The notes below the pieces were generated by a model. It was not told the DNA's origin and searched no databases. It saw nothing but the letters and a program-made list of their open reading frames with translations. 64,000 bases of DNA from Paenibacillus solani (GTDB taxonomy: Bacteria; Bacillota; Bacilli; Paenibacillales; Paenibacillaceae): NCBI RefSeq assembly GCF_001277345.1, contig NZ_LIUT01000001.1, positions 1,655,549 to 1,719,548 on the forward strand, read 5' to 3'. Shown piece after piece: positions 55,797 through 64,000 of this stretch. Within the stretch, counting starts at the first letter, position 1; each line of letters opens with the position of its first letter. Both the position numbers and the translations under genes were made by a program.

Positions 55797-56717
55797 ATGG
55801 AGGCTGTACAACGACCAGCGCCCGAGAGCCGGCGGAAGTTTTGGACTCCCAAGCGGAAAGAGGCTTTAATCGGGTGGCTGTTTCTTGCTCCGGAAATTGT
55901 CGGGATGCTTCTATTAAACGTATTTGCGCTTGGATTTTCTTTGTATTTGAGTTTATCCAATTGGGATCTGCTGTCGGGTGTCAAGGGGATTGAGTTTGCC
56001 GGATTTGATAACTACATCAAGATGTTTCATGATCCGACCATTATTCAAGCGGTAAAGAACAATTTGATCTATATGGTTCTTACTGTGCCAATCCCGATTG
56101 CCATCGCCCTGGTGCTTTCGGTTTTGATTCACAATAGTGTGTTCTTCAAGAGTTATTTTAAAGTTGCGTTCTTCATCCCTTATATTTCTTCTATAATCGC
56201 AGTTGCTGCGGTGTGGAGCGCATTATTCCACCCATCGCTGGGACCAATCAACCAGTTTCTGATGGATCTCGGGATCAGCAATCCGCCGAAATGGCTGGTC
56301 GATCCGAAAACGTCGCTCTTGGCAATTTCAATTATTAGTTCCTGGGCGGGCCTTGGCTATACGATCATTATCTATATGGCCGGGCTCACGAACATTTCGA
56401 ATGAAATTTATGAAGCGGCGGATATTGATGGTGCCAGTGCGATTAAAAAGTTTTTTGCGATCACGGTTCCGATGCTGCGTCCGACAACCTTCTTCCTGTT
56501 GATCACGATGTTGATTGGTTCCTTTAAAGTGTTTGATATCATCGCGTTTTTAACTGAAGGCGGACCGAATAATTCTTCTACCGTGCTTGTATTCCGCATC
56601 TATGAGGAAGGCTTTAAATATTACAATATGGGATATGCTTCGGCCATTTCCTGGCTGCTATTCGCGATTATCGGTCTGATTACCGCGCTCACCTGGAAAA
56701 TGAGAAATGAAGAATAA
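55797..56717 (+). CDS. Carbohydrate ABC transporter permease (UgpA/LacF type)
   Basis: The 306-residue permease has six helices and the EAA loop (YEAADIDGASAIKKFFAITVPML). KEALIGWLFLAPEIVGMLLLNVFALGFSLYLSLSNWD is typical of the first permease of CUT1 importers. ATG 55797 has GAGGTGATG upstream. It works with the next permease and the lipoprotein at 57727; the ATPase must come from elsewhere. Confidence 0.92.
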   Translation: MEAVQRPAPESRRKFWTPKRKEALIGWLFLAPEIVGMLLLNVFALGFSLYLSLSNWDLLSGVKGIEFAGFDNYIKMFHDPTIIQAVKNNLIYMVLTVPIPIAIALVLSVLIHNSVFFKSYFKVAFFIPYISSIIAVAAVWSALFHPSLGPINQFLMDLGISNPPKWLVDPKTSLLAISIISSWAGLGYTIIIYMAGLTNISNEIYEAADIDGASAIKKFFAITVPMLRPTTFFLLITMLIGSFKVFDIIAFLTEGGPNNSSTVLVFRIYEEGFKYYNMGYASAISWLLFAIIGLITALTWKMRNEE

Positions 56718-56735
56718 AGAGGGAGAGGAATGTAC

Positions 56736-57572
56736 ATGCAGTTGCTTCGAAAAAACATGTCCAAAACGGTAATCACCCTTTTCATGGGGGCATTGTCCAT
56801 CGTGTTTCTCGTTCCCTTGATCTGGATGATTTCCGCGGCTTTCAAATATGAGAAGGATGTTATGCGTTTTCCGATTCAATGGATACCGGAAAAGGTGAAT
56901 CTGGCGTACAATTTTAAGACGGTTTGGATGGGGAAGGTTCCATTCTATGATTTCTATTTTAATTCTTTTAAAATAGCCATTATCACCACGTTGATCACGC
57001 TGATCATCTCATCCATGGCAGCTTATTCTCTAACGAAAATTCGATTCAAAGGACGGAATCTCGTCTTTATGGCCTTGCTCTCATTCATGATCATTCCGGA
57101 TCAGGCGACGCTGATTCCGCGGTTTCTGCTCATTCGCTGGTTTGGTCTCTACAATACGCATGCGGCCATCATCTTCATGAGTATGTTCTCGATTTACTTC
57201 ACGTTTCTGCTGCGTCAATTTATGATCGGGATCAGCGATGAATATTTGGAAGCGGCCCGAATTGACGGAGCGGGTCATCTGCGGACATTTGCTTCCATTA
57301 TGGTTCCACTATGCAAACCGGTGCTGGCTACGGTAGCGATCATTAAATTCATTTGGACTTGGAACGATTACCAGAATCCGCTCATCTTCTTGTTAAACAA
57401 GGATTTATACACGATTCCGCTGGGTATGACACTGTTCCGTGATGACTACACCAACAACTATGCCATAATGATGACGGCAGCAGTATCGGCGATCATTCCG
57501 CTGGTCATCGTGTTCATCGTATTGCAAAAGCAAGTCATAAACGGCATCGCTTTAGGCGGGGTAAAAGGTTGA
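56736..57572 (+). CDS. Carbohydrate ABC transporter permease (UgpE/LacG type)
   Basis: The 278-residue permease has six helices and the EAA loop (LEAARIDGAGHLRTFASIMVPLCKP), ending VINGIALGGVKG as usual for the second CUT1 permease. I prefer ATG 56736 (spacing from GGGAGAGGA) to ATG 56730. It is 18 bases after the first permease gene. Confidence 0.92.
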   Translation: MQLLRKNMSKTVITLFMGALSIVFLVPLIWMISAAFKYEKDVMRFPIQWIPEKVNLAYNFKTVWMGKVPFYDFYFNSFKIAIITTLITLIISSMAAYSLTKIRFKGRNLVFMALLSFMIIPDQATLIPRFLLIRWFGLYNTHAAIIFMSMFSIYFTFLLRQFMIGISDEYLEAARIDGAGHLRTFASIMVPLCKPVLATVAIIKFIWTWNDYQNPLIFLLNKDLYTIPLGMTLFRDDYTNNYAIMMTAAVSAIIPLVIVFIVLQKQVINGIALGGVKG

Positions 57573-57613
57573 TACGAATTTAATGCGAAAGAAATCAGAA
57601 CTATTCGCAAAAG

Positions 57614-57676
57614 TCAAAAATGTGATCATAGAACATCAAAATTGTGCACTTGATCGGCCTTGCTGGTGCCTATAAT
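57614..57676 (+). promoter_or_regulatory. Tandem regulator sites B1/B2 and -10 element ahead of the binding-protein gene
   Basis: TCAAAAATGTGATCAT (57614-57629) and TCAAAATTGTGCACTT (57636-57651) are 22 bases apart. TATAAT lies at 57671-57676, 57 bases from the first site, the same spacing as at sites A and C. B2 ends 75 bases before ATG 57727. Confidence 0.65.
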
Positions 57677-57726
57677 GAACATGAAAACAGCGCGACAACT
57701 AATTTATCTGTGCAGGGGGAAGTAAG

Positions 57727-59094
57727 ATGAAGAAAAAAGTTAAACACAGATTATCCGTCATTCTTAGCACGATCCTGGCAAGTACCTTGATTTTAAGCGG
57801 TTGCGGGAACTCCGGGTCAGAATCGGGTGCCAGCAAGTCGGACAAAGAGGTTACCACTATCAAGTACTATAACTGGGATAACGAGGCCCAACAGGCGGGC
57901 ACGGATGCCATGCTCCAGGAATTTATGGATCAAAATCCGGAAATCAAGGTCGAACACGTGGTTCTGGTTCCCGGCGATTCCGTGGAAATGCTGAAAAAGC
58001 TTGATTTCCTGATCTCTTCCGGTGAAGCGATTGATGTTATTCAATTCCCAAGCTTGGGCGGAGTTCTCGAACGGGCTGAACGTGGAGCTCTTGCTCCTCT
58101 GAACGAGCTCTATGAGAAGGAAAGTTTGGTTCCGGAAGACGAGTACTTTGTAAATCCCAAGTTAAACGACAACTACTATGGCATGCAGTACACCAAGAGC
58201 ACGAACTATGTCATGCTCAATAAGGATGCTCTGGATGAAGCGGGACTTGAGGTTCCGAAATTTGGCTGGACATGGGACGACTACCGCGAATACGCTAAAA
58301 AGCTGACCAAGGGTGATGGTGTTGACAAGCGTTACGGATCTTACTTCCATACATGGGAGCTTTATATGAACGCACCTGCCCAAACCATGATGAGAGATCC
58401 GTTCGTATATGAGGATGGAACGACCATTCTGGCCGATCCGACTTACAAGTATTTCTTCCAGCTCCGCAAAGATATGGAGGAGCAGGACAAGTCGGCTAAA
58501 CCTTACAGTGACGTACTTGCTGCGAAGCTGAACTACCGTACGGAGTTCTTTAATGAAGAAGCTGCTATGATTCTTACAGGCAACTTTACGATCGCAGACC
58601 CAGGAAATACCGAGCAATATCCGCATGATTTCAAAACAGCCTTCGCTCCTGTACCTGTACCTCCTGCTGGCTGGGAACCTAAAGAGTATGAAGGAAAATA
58701 CTTCACCAGCGGTAATATGCTGGCGATGGGCGCCAATTCCGCCAACAAGGAAGCATCCTTCAAGCTTATGAGATTCATGACAACAGCTGATTCCAACAAC
58801 AGACTTGAGTTCTCTGGTTACAAGAAGGCGAATAACGAGGAATTGCTGACGAAGCTGGTTGCGGGTAAAGAGGATAAGTACGATATGGATTCGTTGAAAT
58901 ATACACTGTTTAGCGATGAAATCCAATATCTGGATGCCGCCAAAGTCATGATCGCGTCTACCGCGGAATTGAGCAAGATCATAAATGATGGCTTCGCGAA
59001 ATTTATGCTCAGCAATGAGTCGATTGATGAGGTTCAAAAATGGATGGTCGATGAAGCTACGAAAATCATTAACGAAAAAAGCGTTATAAAGTAA
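57727..59094 (+). CDS. Extracellular sugar-binding lipoprotein (UgpB type)
   Basis: The 455-residue lipoprotein (lipobox LILSGC, Cys 26) is the receptor of the CUT1 importer. TIKYYNWDNEAQQAGTDAMLQEFMDQNPEIKVEH opens the first lobe; INDGFAKFMLSNESIDE lies near the C-terminus. It has its own regulated promoter, allowing higher expression than the permeases. The ligand is probably an acidic, galactose- and fucose-bearing oligosaccharide, judged from its neighbours. Confidence 0.92.
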   Translation: MKKKVKHRLSVILSTILASTLILSGCGNSGSESGASKSDKEVTTIKYYNWDNEAQQAGTDAMLQEFMDQNPEIKVEHVVLVPGDSVEMLKKLDFLISSGEAIDVIQFPSLGGVLERAERGALAPLNELYEKESLVPEDEYFVNPKLNDNYYGMQYTKSTNYVMLNKDALDEAGLEVPKFGWTWDDYREYAKKLTKGDGVDKRYGSYFHTWELYMNAPAQTMMRDPFVYEDGTTILADPTYKYFFQLRKDMEEQDKSAKPYSDVLAAKLNYRTEFFNEEAAMILTGNFTIADPGNTEQYPHDFKTAFAPVPVPPAGWEPKEYEGKYFTSGNMLAMGANSANKEASFKLMRFMTTADSNNRLEFSGYKKANNEELLTKLVAGKEDKYDMDSLKYTLFSDEIQYLDAAKVMIASTAELSKIINDGFAKFMLSNESIDEVQKWMVDEATKIINEKSVIK

Positions 59095-59131
59095 CAGAGA
59101 TAGCACAAGATAGAGAATCCTGATAGGAATC

Positions 59132-59176
59132 GGGCTTCGGGGGCCATTAAGCCGGCTTCCCCAAAGCCCTTTTTTA
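59132..59176 (+). terminator. Terminator between the binding-protein and fucosidase genes
   Basis: GGGCTT..GGGG pairs with CCCC..AAGCCC and is followed by TTTTTT. Read-through may supply the downstream glycosidases. Confidence 0.75.
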
Positions 59177-59207
59177 TTACGACTGTGGAGAGTGGGAGGG
59201 AAAAAGC

Positions 59208-60461
59208 ATGTCAATAACAAGAAAACCAAAGGACCAGCTAGCAATTCCTTCGCTGGAGCAGCTGGCCTGGCAGGACATGGAGCTCGGGATGTTCTGCCAT
59301 TTTGGAATCAATACATTCTGTGACCAGGAATGGGGGGAAGGCAAGGATGATCCTTCTTTGTTTAATCCAGACCGACTGGATGCTAAACAGTGGGCCCGGT
59401 CCGCGAAGGAAGCCGGATTCCGTTATCTCATATTGACGGCCAAGCACCATGACGGCTTTTGCCTGTGGCCGACGGCGACAACGGAATACTCCGTAGCCTC
59501 GAGTCCGTGGAAGGATGGACGTGGTGATGTCGTAAAAGAATGTGCGGAAGCTTGCCGGGAAGAGGGCATCGGCTTCGGTATTTATGTATCCCCTTGGGAC
59601 AGGCACGAGCCGTGTTATGCTGACCCCAAGCAGTATGATGACTTTTATTGCAGACAATTGGAGGAGCTCTTATCGGGCTATGGCCCGCTTGTGGAAATTT
59701 GGTTTGACGGCGCGGGGTCGGAAGGCCGCGAATATGACTGGCCACGAATCATGGATCTTGTGAAAAGACATCAGCCAAGCGCTATGGTGTTTAATATGGG
59801 TGCGCCCACGATCCGTTGGGTGGGTAATGAGGATGGGGTAGCTCCGTATCCTTGCTGGAATACGGCCGATTCTTCGAGGGGCAGCATGTTCAGCGAAGAT
59901 ACGCTTAAATGGCTACCGGAGACGCCGGACTGGGTGCCCGCGGAATGCGATGTTCCCATCCGAAAAGACAGATGGTTCTGGCATCCGGATGAAGAACATT
60001 TGCTGTTGTCTCTTGATCAGCTAATGGAAATCTATTATCGCTCGGTTGGACATGGAGCGACCTTGCTGCTCAATGTCGCTCCTGACCCGCGCGGGCTGCT
60101 TCCGGAAGCCGATATAAACCGGCTCTTGGAATTTGGCAGAGAGATCGATCGTCGGTTTGGTCATGCCCTGGCCGAAAGCTCGGGATCGGGAGAGATCGTT
60201 GAGTTAATTTTTCCTCGTGCATGTGTGATCGATCATGTCGTTGTCATGGAGGAAATTGCTTACGGGGAACGGATAAGTCAATACGTGCTGGAAGCCTACA
60301 TCGATAGAGAGTGGTACGAGCTTACACGCGGCAGCGCGATCGGTCACAAGAAAATCGACGCGTTCTCTCCAGTAACTACCGACAAGGTGCGTTTGCGGGT
60401 ACTGGAATCGGCAGCAAATCCGGTAATCAAAAAAATGGCGGTATATCGCTGCGGGCAATAA
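59208..60461 (+). CDS. GH29 alpha-L-fucosidase
   Basis: The 417-residue hydrolase removes alpha-L-fucose. ELGMFCHFGINTF, ILTAKHHDGFCLWPT, GFGIYVSPWDRH and VEIWFDGAG (nucleophile Asp 167) are the GH29 core motifs; a C-terminal beta-sandwich (about 340-417) follows. The acid/base residue is not fixed in this family, so it cannot be named. No signal peptide: cytoplasmic action on imported sugars. ATG 59208 has GTGGGAGGG upstream. GH29 subfamily B-like length. Confidence 0.92.
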   Translation: MSITRKPKDQLAIPSLEQLAWQDMELGMFCHFGINTFCDQEWGEGKDDPSLFNPDRLDAKQWARSAKEAGFRYLILTAKHHDGFCLWPTATTEYSVASSPWKDGRGDVVKECAEACREEGIGFGIYVSPWDRHEPCYADPKQYDDFYCRQLEELLSGYGPLVEIWFDGAGSEGREYDWPRIMDLVKRHQPSAMVFNMGAPTIRWVGNEDGVAPYPCWNTADSSRGSMFSEDTLKWLPETPDWVPAECDVPIRKDRWFWHPDEEHLLLSLDQLMEIYYRSVGHGATLLLNVAPDPRGLLPEADINRLLEFGREIDRRFGHALAESSGSGEIVELIFPRACVIDHVVVMEEIAYGERISQYVLEAYIDREWYELTRGSAIGHKKIDAFSPVTTDKVRLRVLESAANPVIKKMAVYRCGQ

Positions 60462-60497
60462 TCCTTGAATCATAACAAGAGGTGGAGGAGATCTGTA

Positions 60498-62357
60498 ATG
60501 GGAGTGCTCACTTGGAAGAACGGAGTATACTTGCTGAACGGGCAGCCGTACCGGATCATATCAGGAGCGATTCACTATTTCCGTGTCGTTCCTGAATATT
60601 GGGAAGACAGACTATTAAAATTAAAGGCCTGCGGCTTTAATACCGTTGAAACTTATCTCGCATGGAATGTGCATGAACCCAAGGAAGGGGAGTTTAACTT
60701 TAGCGGTATGGCTGACGTCGCATCGTTTATCGAATTAGCCGGGAAATTGGGTCTGCACGTCATTGTCAGACCCAGCCCGTTCATCTGTGCGGAATGGGAG
60801 TTTGGAGGCTTGCCGGGCTGGCTTCTTGGTTATGAAGAAGTGAGGCTTCGATGCAGTGACCCGCTCTATTTAAGCAAGGTGGATCATTATTATGACGAGC
60901 TGATCCCAAGACTAGTTCCACTACTGTCTACAAACGGAGGGCCGATTCTGGCCGTTCAGGTCGAAAATGAATACGGCAGTTATGGTAACGATCACGCTTA
61001 TCTGGAGTATTTGCGCGCAGGACTGGTGCGGCGCGGGGTTGATGTGCTTCTCTTTACCTCCGACGGTCCAACCGATGAAATGCTGCTAGGCGGGTCAATT
61101 GGCGATGTGCACGCGACTGTGAATTTTGGTTCCCGGGTAGAAGAGTCCTTCAGCAAATACCGGGAATACCGTACGGATGAGCCGCTGATGGTCATGGAAT
61201 TCTGGAACGGGTGGTTTGATCACTGGATGGAGGACCATCATGTGCGTGAAGCGGCTGATGTCGCGGGCGTACTGGATGAAATGCTCGAGAAGGGCTCCTC
61301 GCTTAATATGTATATGTTCCATGGTGGAACTAACTTCGGCTTTTATAGTGGGGCGAATCACATCAAGACATATGAACCCACAACGACAAGCTATGATTAT
61401 GATGCCCCTTTGACGGAATGGGGAGATAAGACGGAGAAATATGAGGCGGTGCGGTTGGTGCTCAGCAAGCATGGCTTTTACCCGGGTTGTGACTTCCCGG
61501 AGCCGATTCCCAAGGTAGCTTACGGAAAGGTAGTTTTGTCTGAAATGGCCGGACTGTTTACGGATACCAACCTTGAGCATCTCTCAGATCCGATAAGAAG
61601 CGTATCGATCCAGCCGATGGAAAAAATCGGACAGTCCTATGGTTTTATATTGTACAGTACCTATATTCAGGGGCCGCGGCAGGGACAACAGCTGCATATT
61701 CAGGAGGTTCGAGATCGCGCCCAGGTATTTCTGGACGGTCAGTCGCTTGGCGTTATTGAACGATGGGATACGCAGCCACTTGATATTACCGTACCCGCAA
61801 ACGGAGCGAGACTGGATATTCTCGTTGAGAACATGGGACGGATCAATTACGGACCGCTGATCCGCGATCCCAAAGGAATTACGGAAGGCGTAAGAATCGA
61901 TAACCAGTTCCTGTATGACTGGACGATCCGGCCCCTGCCGCTTGCGCCCGAGATGCTGGCATCACTCTCCTATAGACCGGTAACTGATCAAGGTCAGGTA
62001 GAGCATGTAGAGCTGTCCATGCCGAAGTCGGTAAGAGCGGGGCTGCCCGGATTTTACCGCGGCTGCTTCCCGGTGGAGGACATCGGAGATACGTTCCTTC
62101 GCTTTGATGGCTGGACGAAGGGTGTCGCCTGGATCAATGGCTTCAATCTCGGCCGATACTGGAACGCGGGGCCTCAGAAGGCCTTGTATATTCCCGGCCC
62201 ATTATTACGTAAAGGGGAAAATGAACTGGTTCTTTTTGAACTGCATGGTGGTCCCGAATCTTGTGAAGTCGAACTGTCAGATCAACCAGACCTTGGTCAG
62301 ACCGCGGCAGTGGACGAAGCTGTGCTTAATTTCGTTCAGGTCGAAGAGGACAAATAG
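60498..62357 (+). CDS. GH35 beta-galactosidase
   Basis: The 619-residue enzyme releases beta-linked galactose with retention. A TIM barrel (about 1-320) carries the acid/base Glu 158 (VENEYGS) and nucleophile Glu 234 (VMEFWNGWFDHW), with SGAIHYFRVVPEYW near the start; beta-sandwich domains follow (SLGVIERWD, GWTKGVAWINGFNLGRYWN). I use ATG 60498 with GGTGGAGGAG upstream. No signal peptide. It lies 36 bases after the fucosidase gene, same operon. Confidence 0.95.
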   Translation: MGVLTWKNGVYLLNGQPYRIISGAIHYFRVVPEYWEDRLLKLKACGFNTVETYLAWNVHEPKEGEFNFSGMADVASFIELAGKLGLHVIVRPSPFICAEWEFGGLPGWLLGYEEVRLRCSDPLYLSKVDHYYDELIPRLVPLLSTNGGPILAVQVENEYGSYGNDHAYLEYLRAGLVRRGVDVLLFTSDGPTDEMLLGGSIGDVHATVNFGSRVEESFSKYREYRTDEPLMVMEFWNGWFDHWMEDHHVREAADVAGVLDEMLEKGSSLNMYMFHGGTNFGFYSGANHIKTYEPTTTSYDYDAPLTEWGDKTEKYEAVRLVLSKHGFYPGCDFPEPIPKVAYGKVVLSEMAGLFTDTNLEHLSDPIRSVSIQPMEKIGQSYGFILYSTYIQGPRQGQQLHIQEVRDRAQVFLDGQSLGVIERWDTQPLDITVPANGARLDILVENMGRINYGPLIRDPKGITEGVRIDNQFLYDWTIRPLPLAPEMLASLSYRPVTDQGQVEHVELSMPKSVRAGLPGFYRGCFPVEDIGDTFLRFDGWTKGVAWINGFNLGRYWNAGPQKALYIPGPLLRKGENELVLFELHGGPESCEVELSDQPDLGQTAAVDEAVLNFVQVEEDK

Positions 62358-62400
62358 TCAATAACGATAGGGGATTTACAGTTCATCGTGTTCGGGTAAA

Positions 62401-62427
62401 CCCGGCCAGAGAGATTCTCTGGCCGGG
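62401..62427 (+). terminator. Hairpin after the beta-galactosidase gene
   Basis: CCCGGCCAGAG pairs with CTCTGGCCGGG; no T run follows. Confidence 0.6.
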
Positions 62428-62493
62428 CTATTATCGTATGTTCCTAATGTAGGAGTCCCTGCTGGATAGTATCAGAAACATATACGTTTTTAG

Positions 62494-62569
62494 TCAAAAA
62501 TTCGCTTTTAGATTTGTTTATTTCGGTTCGATATGTATATATAAGTTCAAATTAGTTTATTTTTGTTCG
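62494..62569 (+). promoter_or_regulatory. Repeats ahead of the last gene, possible operator
   Basis: GTTTATTTCGGTTCG (62516-62530) and GTTTATTTTTGTTCG (62555-62569) are direct repeats with two mismatches, 39 bases apart. TTCG-rich direct repeats recall DeoR-family operators. TCAAAAA at 62494 weakly resembles the locus regulator site. No strong -10 is seen. Confidence 0.4.
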
Positions 62570-62629
62570 TTTTTATCGTACAGTAGTGTTGGGAAGCAGA
62601 TTTTTCATCGGATCGGGAAAGGAGAACAA

Positions 62630-64000
62630 ATGAACGATTATAAAAAGAGAATGAGCCTGATTGTTCGGAATGTTGCGGAACAAGCATGGAATAAGCCCCT
62701 GCGATCTAGCGGACTGTGGTTTCATAGTGACGTACGTGACAACTTCTATTATGCCTCCTATCTGTTTGCAGCTTCGTTAGAATGTGAGGATGATTCGCAG
62801 TTCAACCGACAGGAAGGTAAGCAGCTGGCAGAGGAGGTTCTGGGTCGTGTGCTGCGGCTGCAGAACCGGGAACCGAAGAGCCCGATGTATGGACATTGGC
62901 CGCTGAATCTGGAGCCTGATCCGGAAGCGGCGAGTCCGCATGTGCTGCCGGTGGAATTGATGGGGAGCTTGATGGTTTTCTTCCATCATAAGTTTGAAAG
63001 TGACATGAGTGAGGGCTTGGCGAGGGAGTTTGAGACCGCGCTGGAACACATCTATCAAGGTGGTTTTTTTCGCAAGCCGCTCACGGTGTGCAATCATCAT
63101 GAGGCGAAATATACGGCGGCCAAGTTAATATTCGGCCAACGGTTCGGCGATAAGGAACTCTTGGAGGACGGAAAACAAAGTCTTAGAGATACTCTGACTG
63201 TGCTCCGCCGGGAAGGTATGGCTGAGTACGGGTGCCTGCCGTGGTTTTGGCATTGGACACAGGCGTTCACCTGTGCGCTGGAATTGGCGGAAGAACCGGA
63301 ATTGAAGCAGGAGCTTCATGCACTATTGGATGAGCTGTGGAGCCTGCGCACGGACTATTATTTGAAAGGGGCTTGGGTAGGAGCCCACTCCAGGGGATGG
63401 CCTCATGATGCACCGAGGGATGGTAATGTGCTTCACGATTATGTCCAGTTCGGCGATTTCAACCTCTCGGAGGAGATGCCACGCACGGAGTTTGCCGGTT
63501 TTCTATTCTACGAAGCACCGGAAGCGAAACGGCAGCTTGCCCTAAATCGGAGCGAACCGACAGAGGTGCGTAAGGTTGTGATGAAATCGGTTGATGACCA
63601 GATGCGGCAGCTGCACTCCTATGCATATGTGACGGAATGTTTTGCGGCGGGCGGATTGTGGGAACGGGTTCTTGAGTTCGACAACGAGCAGCTGCGCTGG
63701 ATGTTCAGCCTCCCTGTCCGATCCGAAGGCAAGGCGAATCAGCTGTATTTCTTTCACCCGGGGGAGGGATATAATCCTTCCGGAAGCGATCCTCGCCACC
63801 AAAGCGAGTGGATGGAGGTGCTGTATCACAAAAATGTCGTGTTGGCTCTATACCCGCTGCCTGAATCAGCGGATGCCGGGGGCAGAGAAGTTGTCGGCGT
63901 TCTACCGGAAGGGGAATGGTTGTACGAGTCCGAAGCTTTGTACGGCAAAGTAGATGAGGTGTATTTTGCCATCCACTTGAGCCCTGGGACGGCTTATGAC
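62630..64000 (+). CDS. Unclassified alpha/alpha-type protein of the polysaccharide locus (cut by window edge)
   Basis: ATG 62630 has AAAGGAG 6 bases upstream and the frame stays open for 457 codons to the window end. The first about 290 residues look like a helical (alpha/alpha) toroid with recurrent aromatic and acidic clusters (GLWFHSDVRDNFYYASYLF, MYGHWPLNLEP, NHHEAKYTAAKLIFG, LPWFWHWTQAF, GAHSRGWPHDAPRD). A beta-rich part follows. No signal peptide. I do not recognise the family. Location after GH35 and the toroid look suggest a carbohydrate-active enzyme, but this is inference. Confidence 0.75.
   Translation, partial: MNDYKKRMSLIVRNVAEQAWNKPLRSSGLWFHSDVRDNFYYASYLFAASLECEDDSQFNRQEGKQLAEEVLGRVLRLQNREPKSPMYGHWPLNLEPDPEAASPHVLPVELMGSLMVFFHHKFESDMSEGLAREFETALEHIYQGGFFRKPLTVCNHHEAKYTAAKLIFGQRFGDKELLEDGKQSLRDTLTVLRREGMAEYGCLPWFWHWTQAFTCALELAEEPELKQELHALLDELWSLRTDYYLKGAWVGAHSRGWPHDAPRDGNVLHDYVQFGDFNLSEEMPRTEFAGFLFYEAPEAKRQLALNRSEPTEVRKVVMKSVDDQMRQLHSYAYVTECFAAGGLWERVLEFDNEQLRWMFSLPVRSEGKANQLYFFHPGEGYNPSGSDPRHQSEWMEVLYHKNVVLALYPLPESADAGGREVVGVLPEGEWLYESEALYGKVDEVYFAIHLSPGTAYD

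Noticed and set aside
58162-59244. 360-codon open frame on the minus strand over the binding-protein gene
   Set aside because: It is antisense to a clear lipoprotein receptor with signal peptide and ribosome binding site. Its translation is low-complexity and shows no family motif; it is a codon-usage shadow.

Overview
The window looks like chromosomal DNA from a Paenibacillus or a close relative (low-to-mid GC, spore-forming Firmicute). The signs are two T-box leaders, a yybP-ykoY manganese riboswitch, a YjcZ-type 32-residue sporulation peptide, a CYP152 P450, strong AGGAGG-type ribosome binding sites with many GTG/TTG starts, and two YesM/YesN-type two-component systems joined to sugar ABC transporters and cytoplasmic glycosidases. 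No rRNA, tRNA, phage, insertion sequence or CRISPR array was seen. The species call is inference from gene content only.

Layout. 0-5.3 kb: a GNAT acetyltransferase, a PPP-type phosphatase that appears to start at ATT, an IF-3 paralogue, a T-box leader and a divergent glutaminyl-tRNA synthetase carrying an N-terminal frameshift, then a frameshifted Cys-rich/pentapeptide-repeat protein. 5.3-24.6 kb: small-molecule transport and housekeeping accessory genes (YdcZ-Crp-YdcZ operon, Nudix hydrolase, two MFS transporters, a giant WG-repeat protein, a phosphodiesterase-like lipoprotein, HisC, a MocR/EamA divergent pair, a DUF3231/manganese catalase divergent pair, a DUF4367-like gene remnant, YjcZ peptide, aldo/keto reductase, CYP152). 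24.8-27.4 kb: Rrf2 regulator with thioredoxin-reductase-like flavoprotein, and a TerC-family manganese exporter under a Mn riboswitch.

27.7-36.8 kb: an LplB/LplC-type sugar importer with two tandem paralogous solute-binding lipoproteins, followed by its YesN-type regulator and YesM-type kinase. 36.8-48.6 kb: EamA/LysR divergent pair, sigma/anti-sigma pair, FMN reductase, two acetyltransferases (one Eis-type), small glycine-rich membrane proteins, a YetF-type protein, T-box plus thrS, and a DfsB/ClbS-like protein.

48.7-64.0 kb: a polysaccharide utilization locus: GH88 unsaturated uronyl hydrolase, heparinase II/III-type lyase, kinase/regulator pair, two permeases, binding protein, GH29 fucosidase, GH35 beta-galactosidase, and an unclassified protein cut by the window edge. 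All enzymes lack signal peptides, so imported acidic oligosaccharides appear to be broken down inside the cell. A shared sequence, TCAAAATNNTGCACWT with a second copy about 20-22 bp downstream, sits 76-86 bp ahead of three transcription units of this locus and is the best candidate for the binding site of its AraC-type regulator.

The most interesting points are the duplicated translation genes (IF-3-like and T-box-controlled GlnRS-like with altered HIGH and KMSKS motifs), the ATT start, the two single-base frameshifts, and the operator-defined polysaccharide locus with its unclassified terminal protein.
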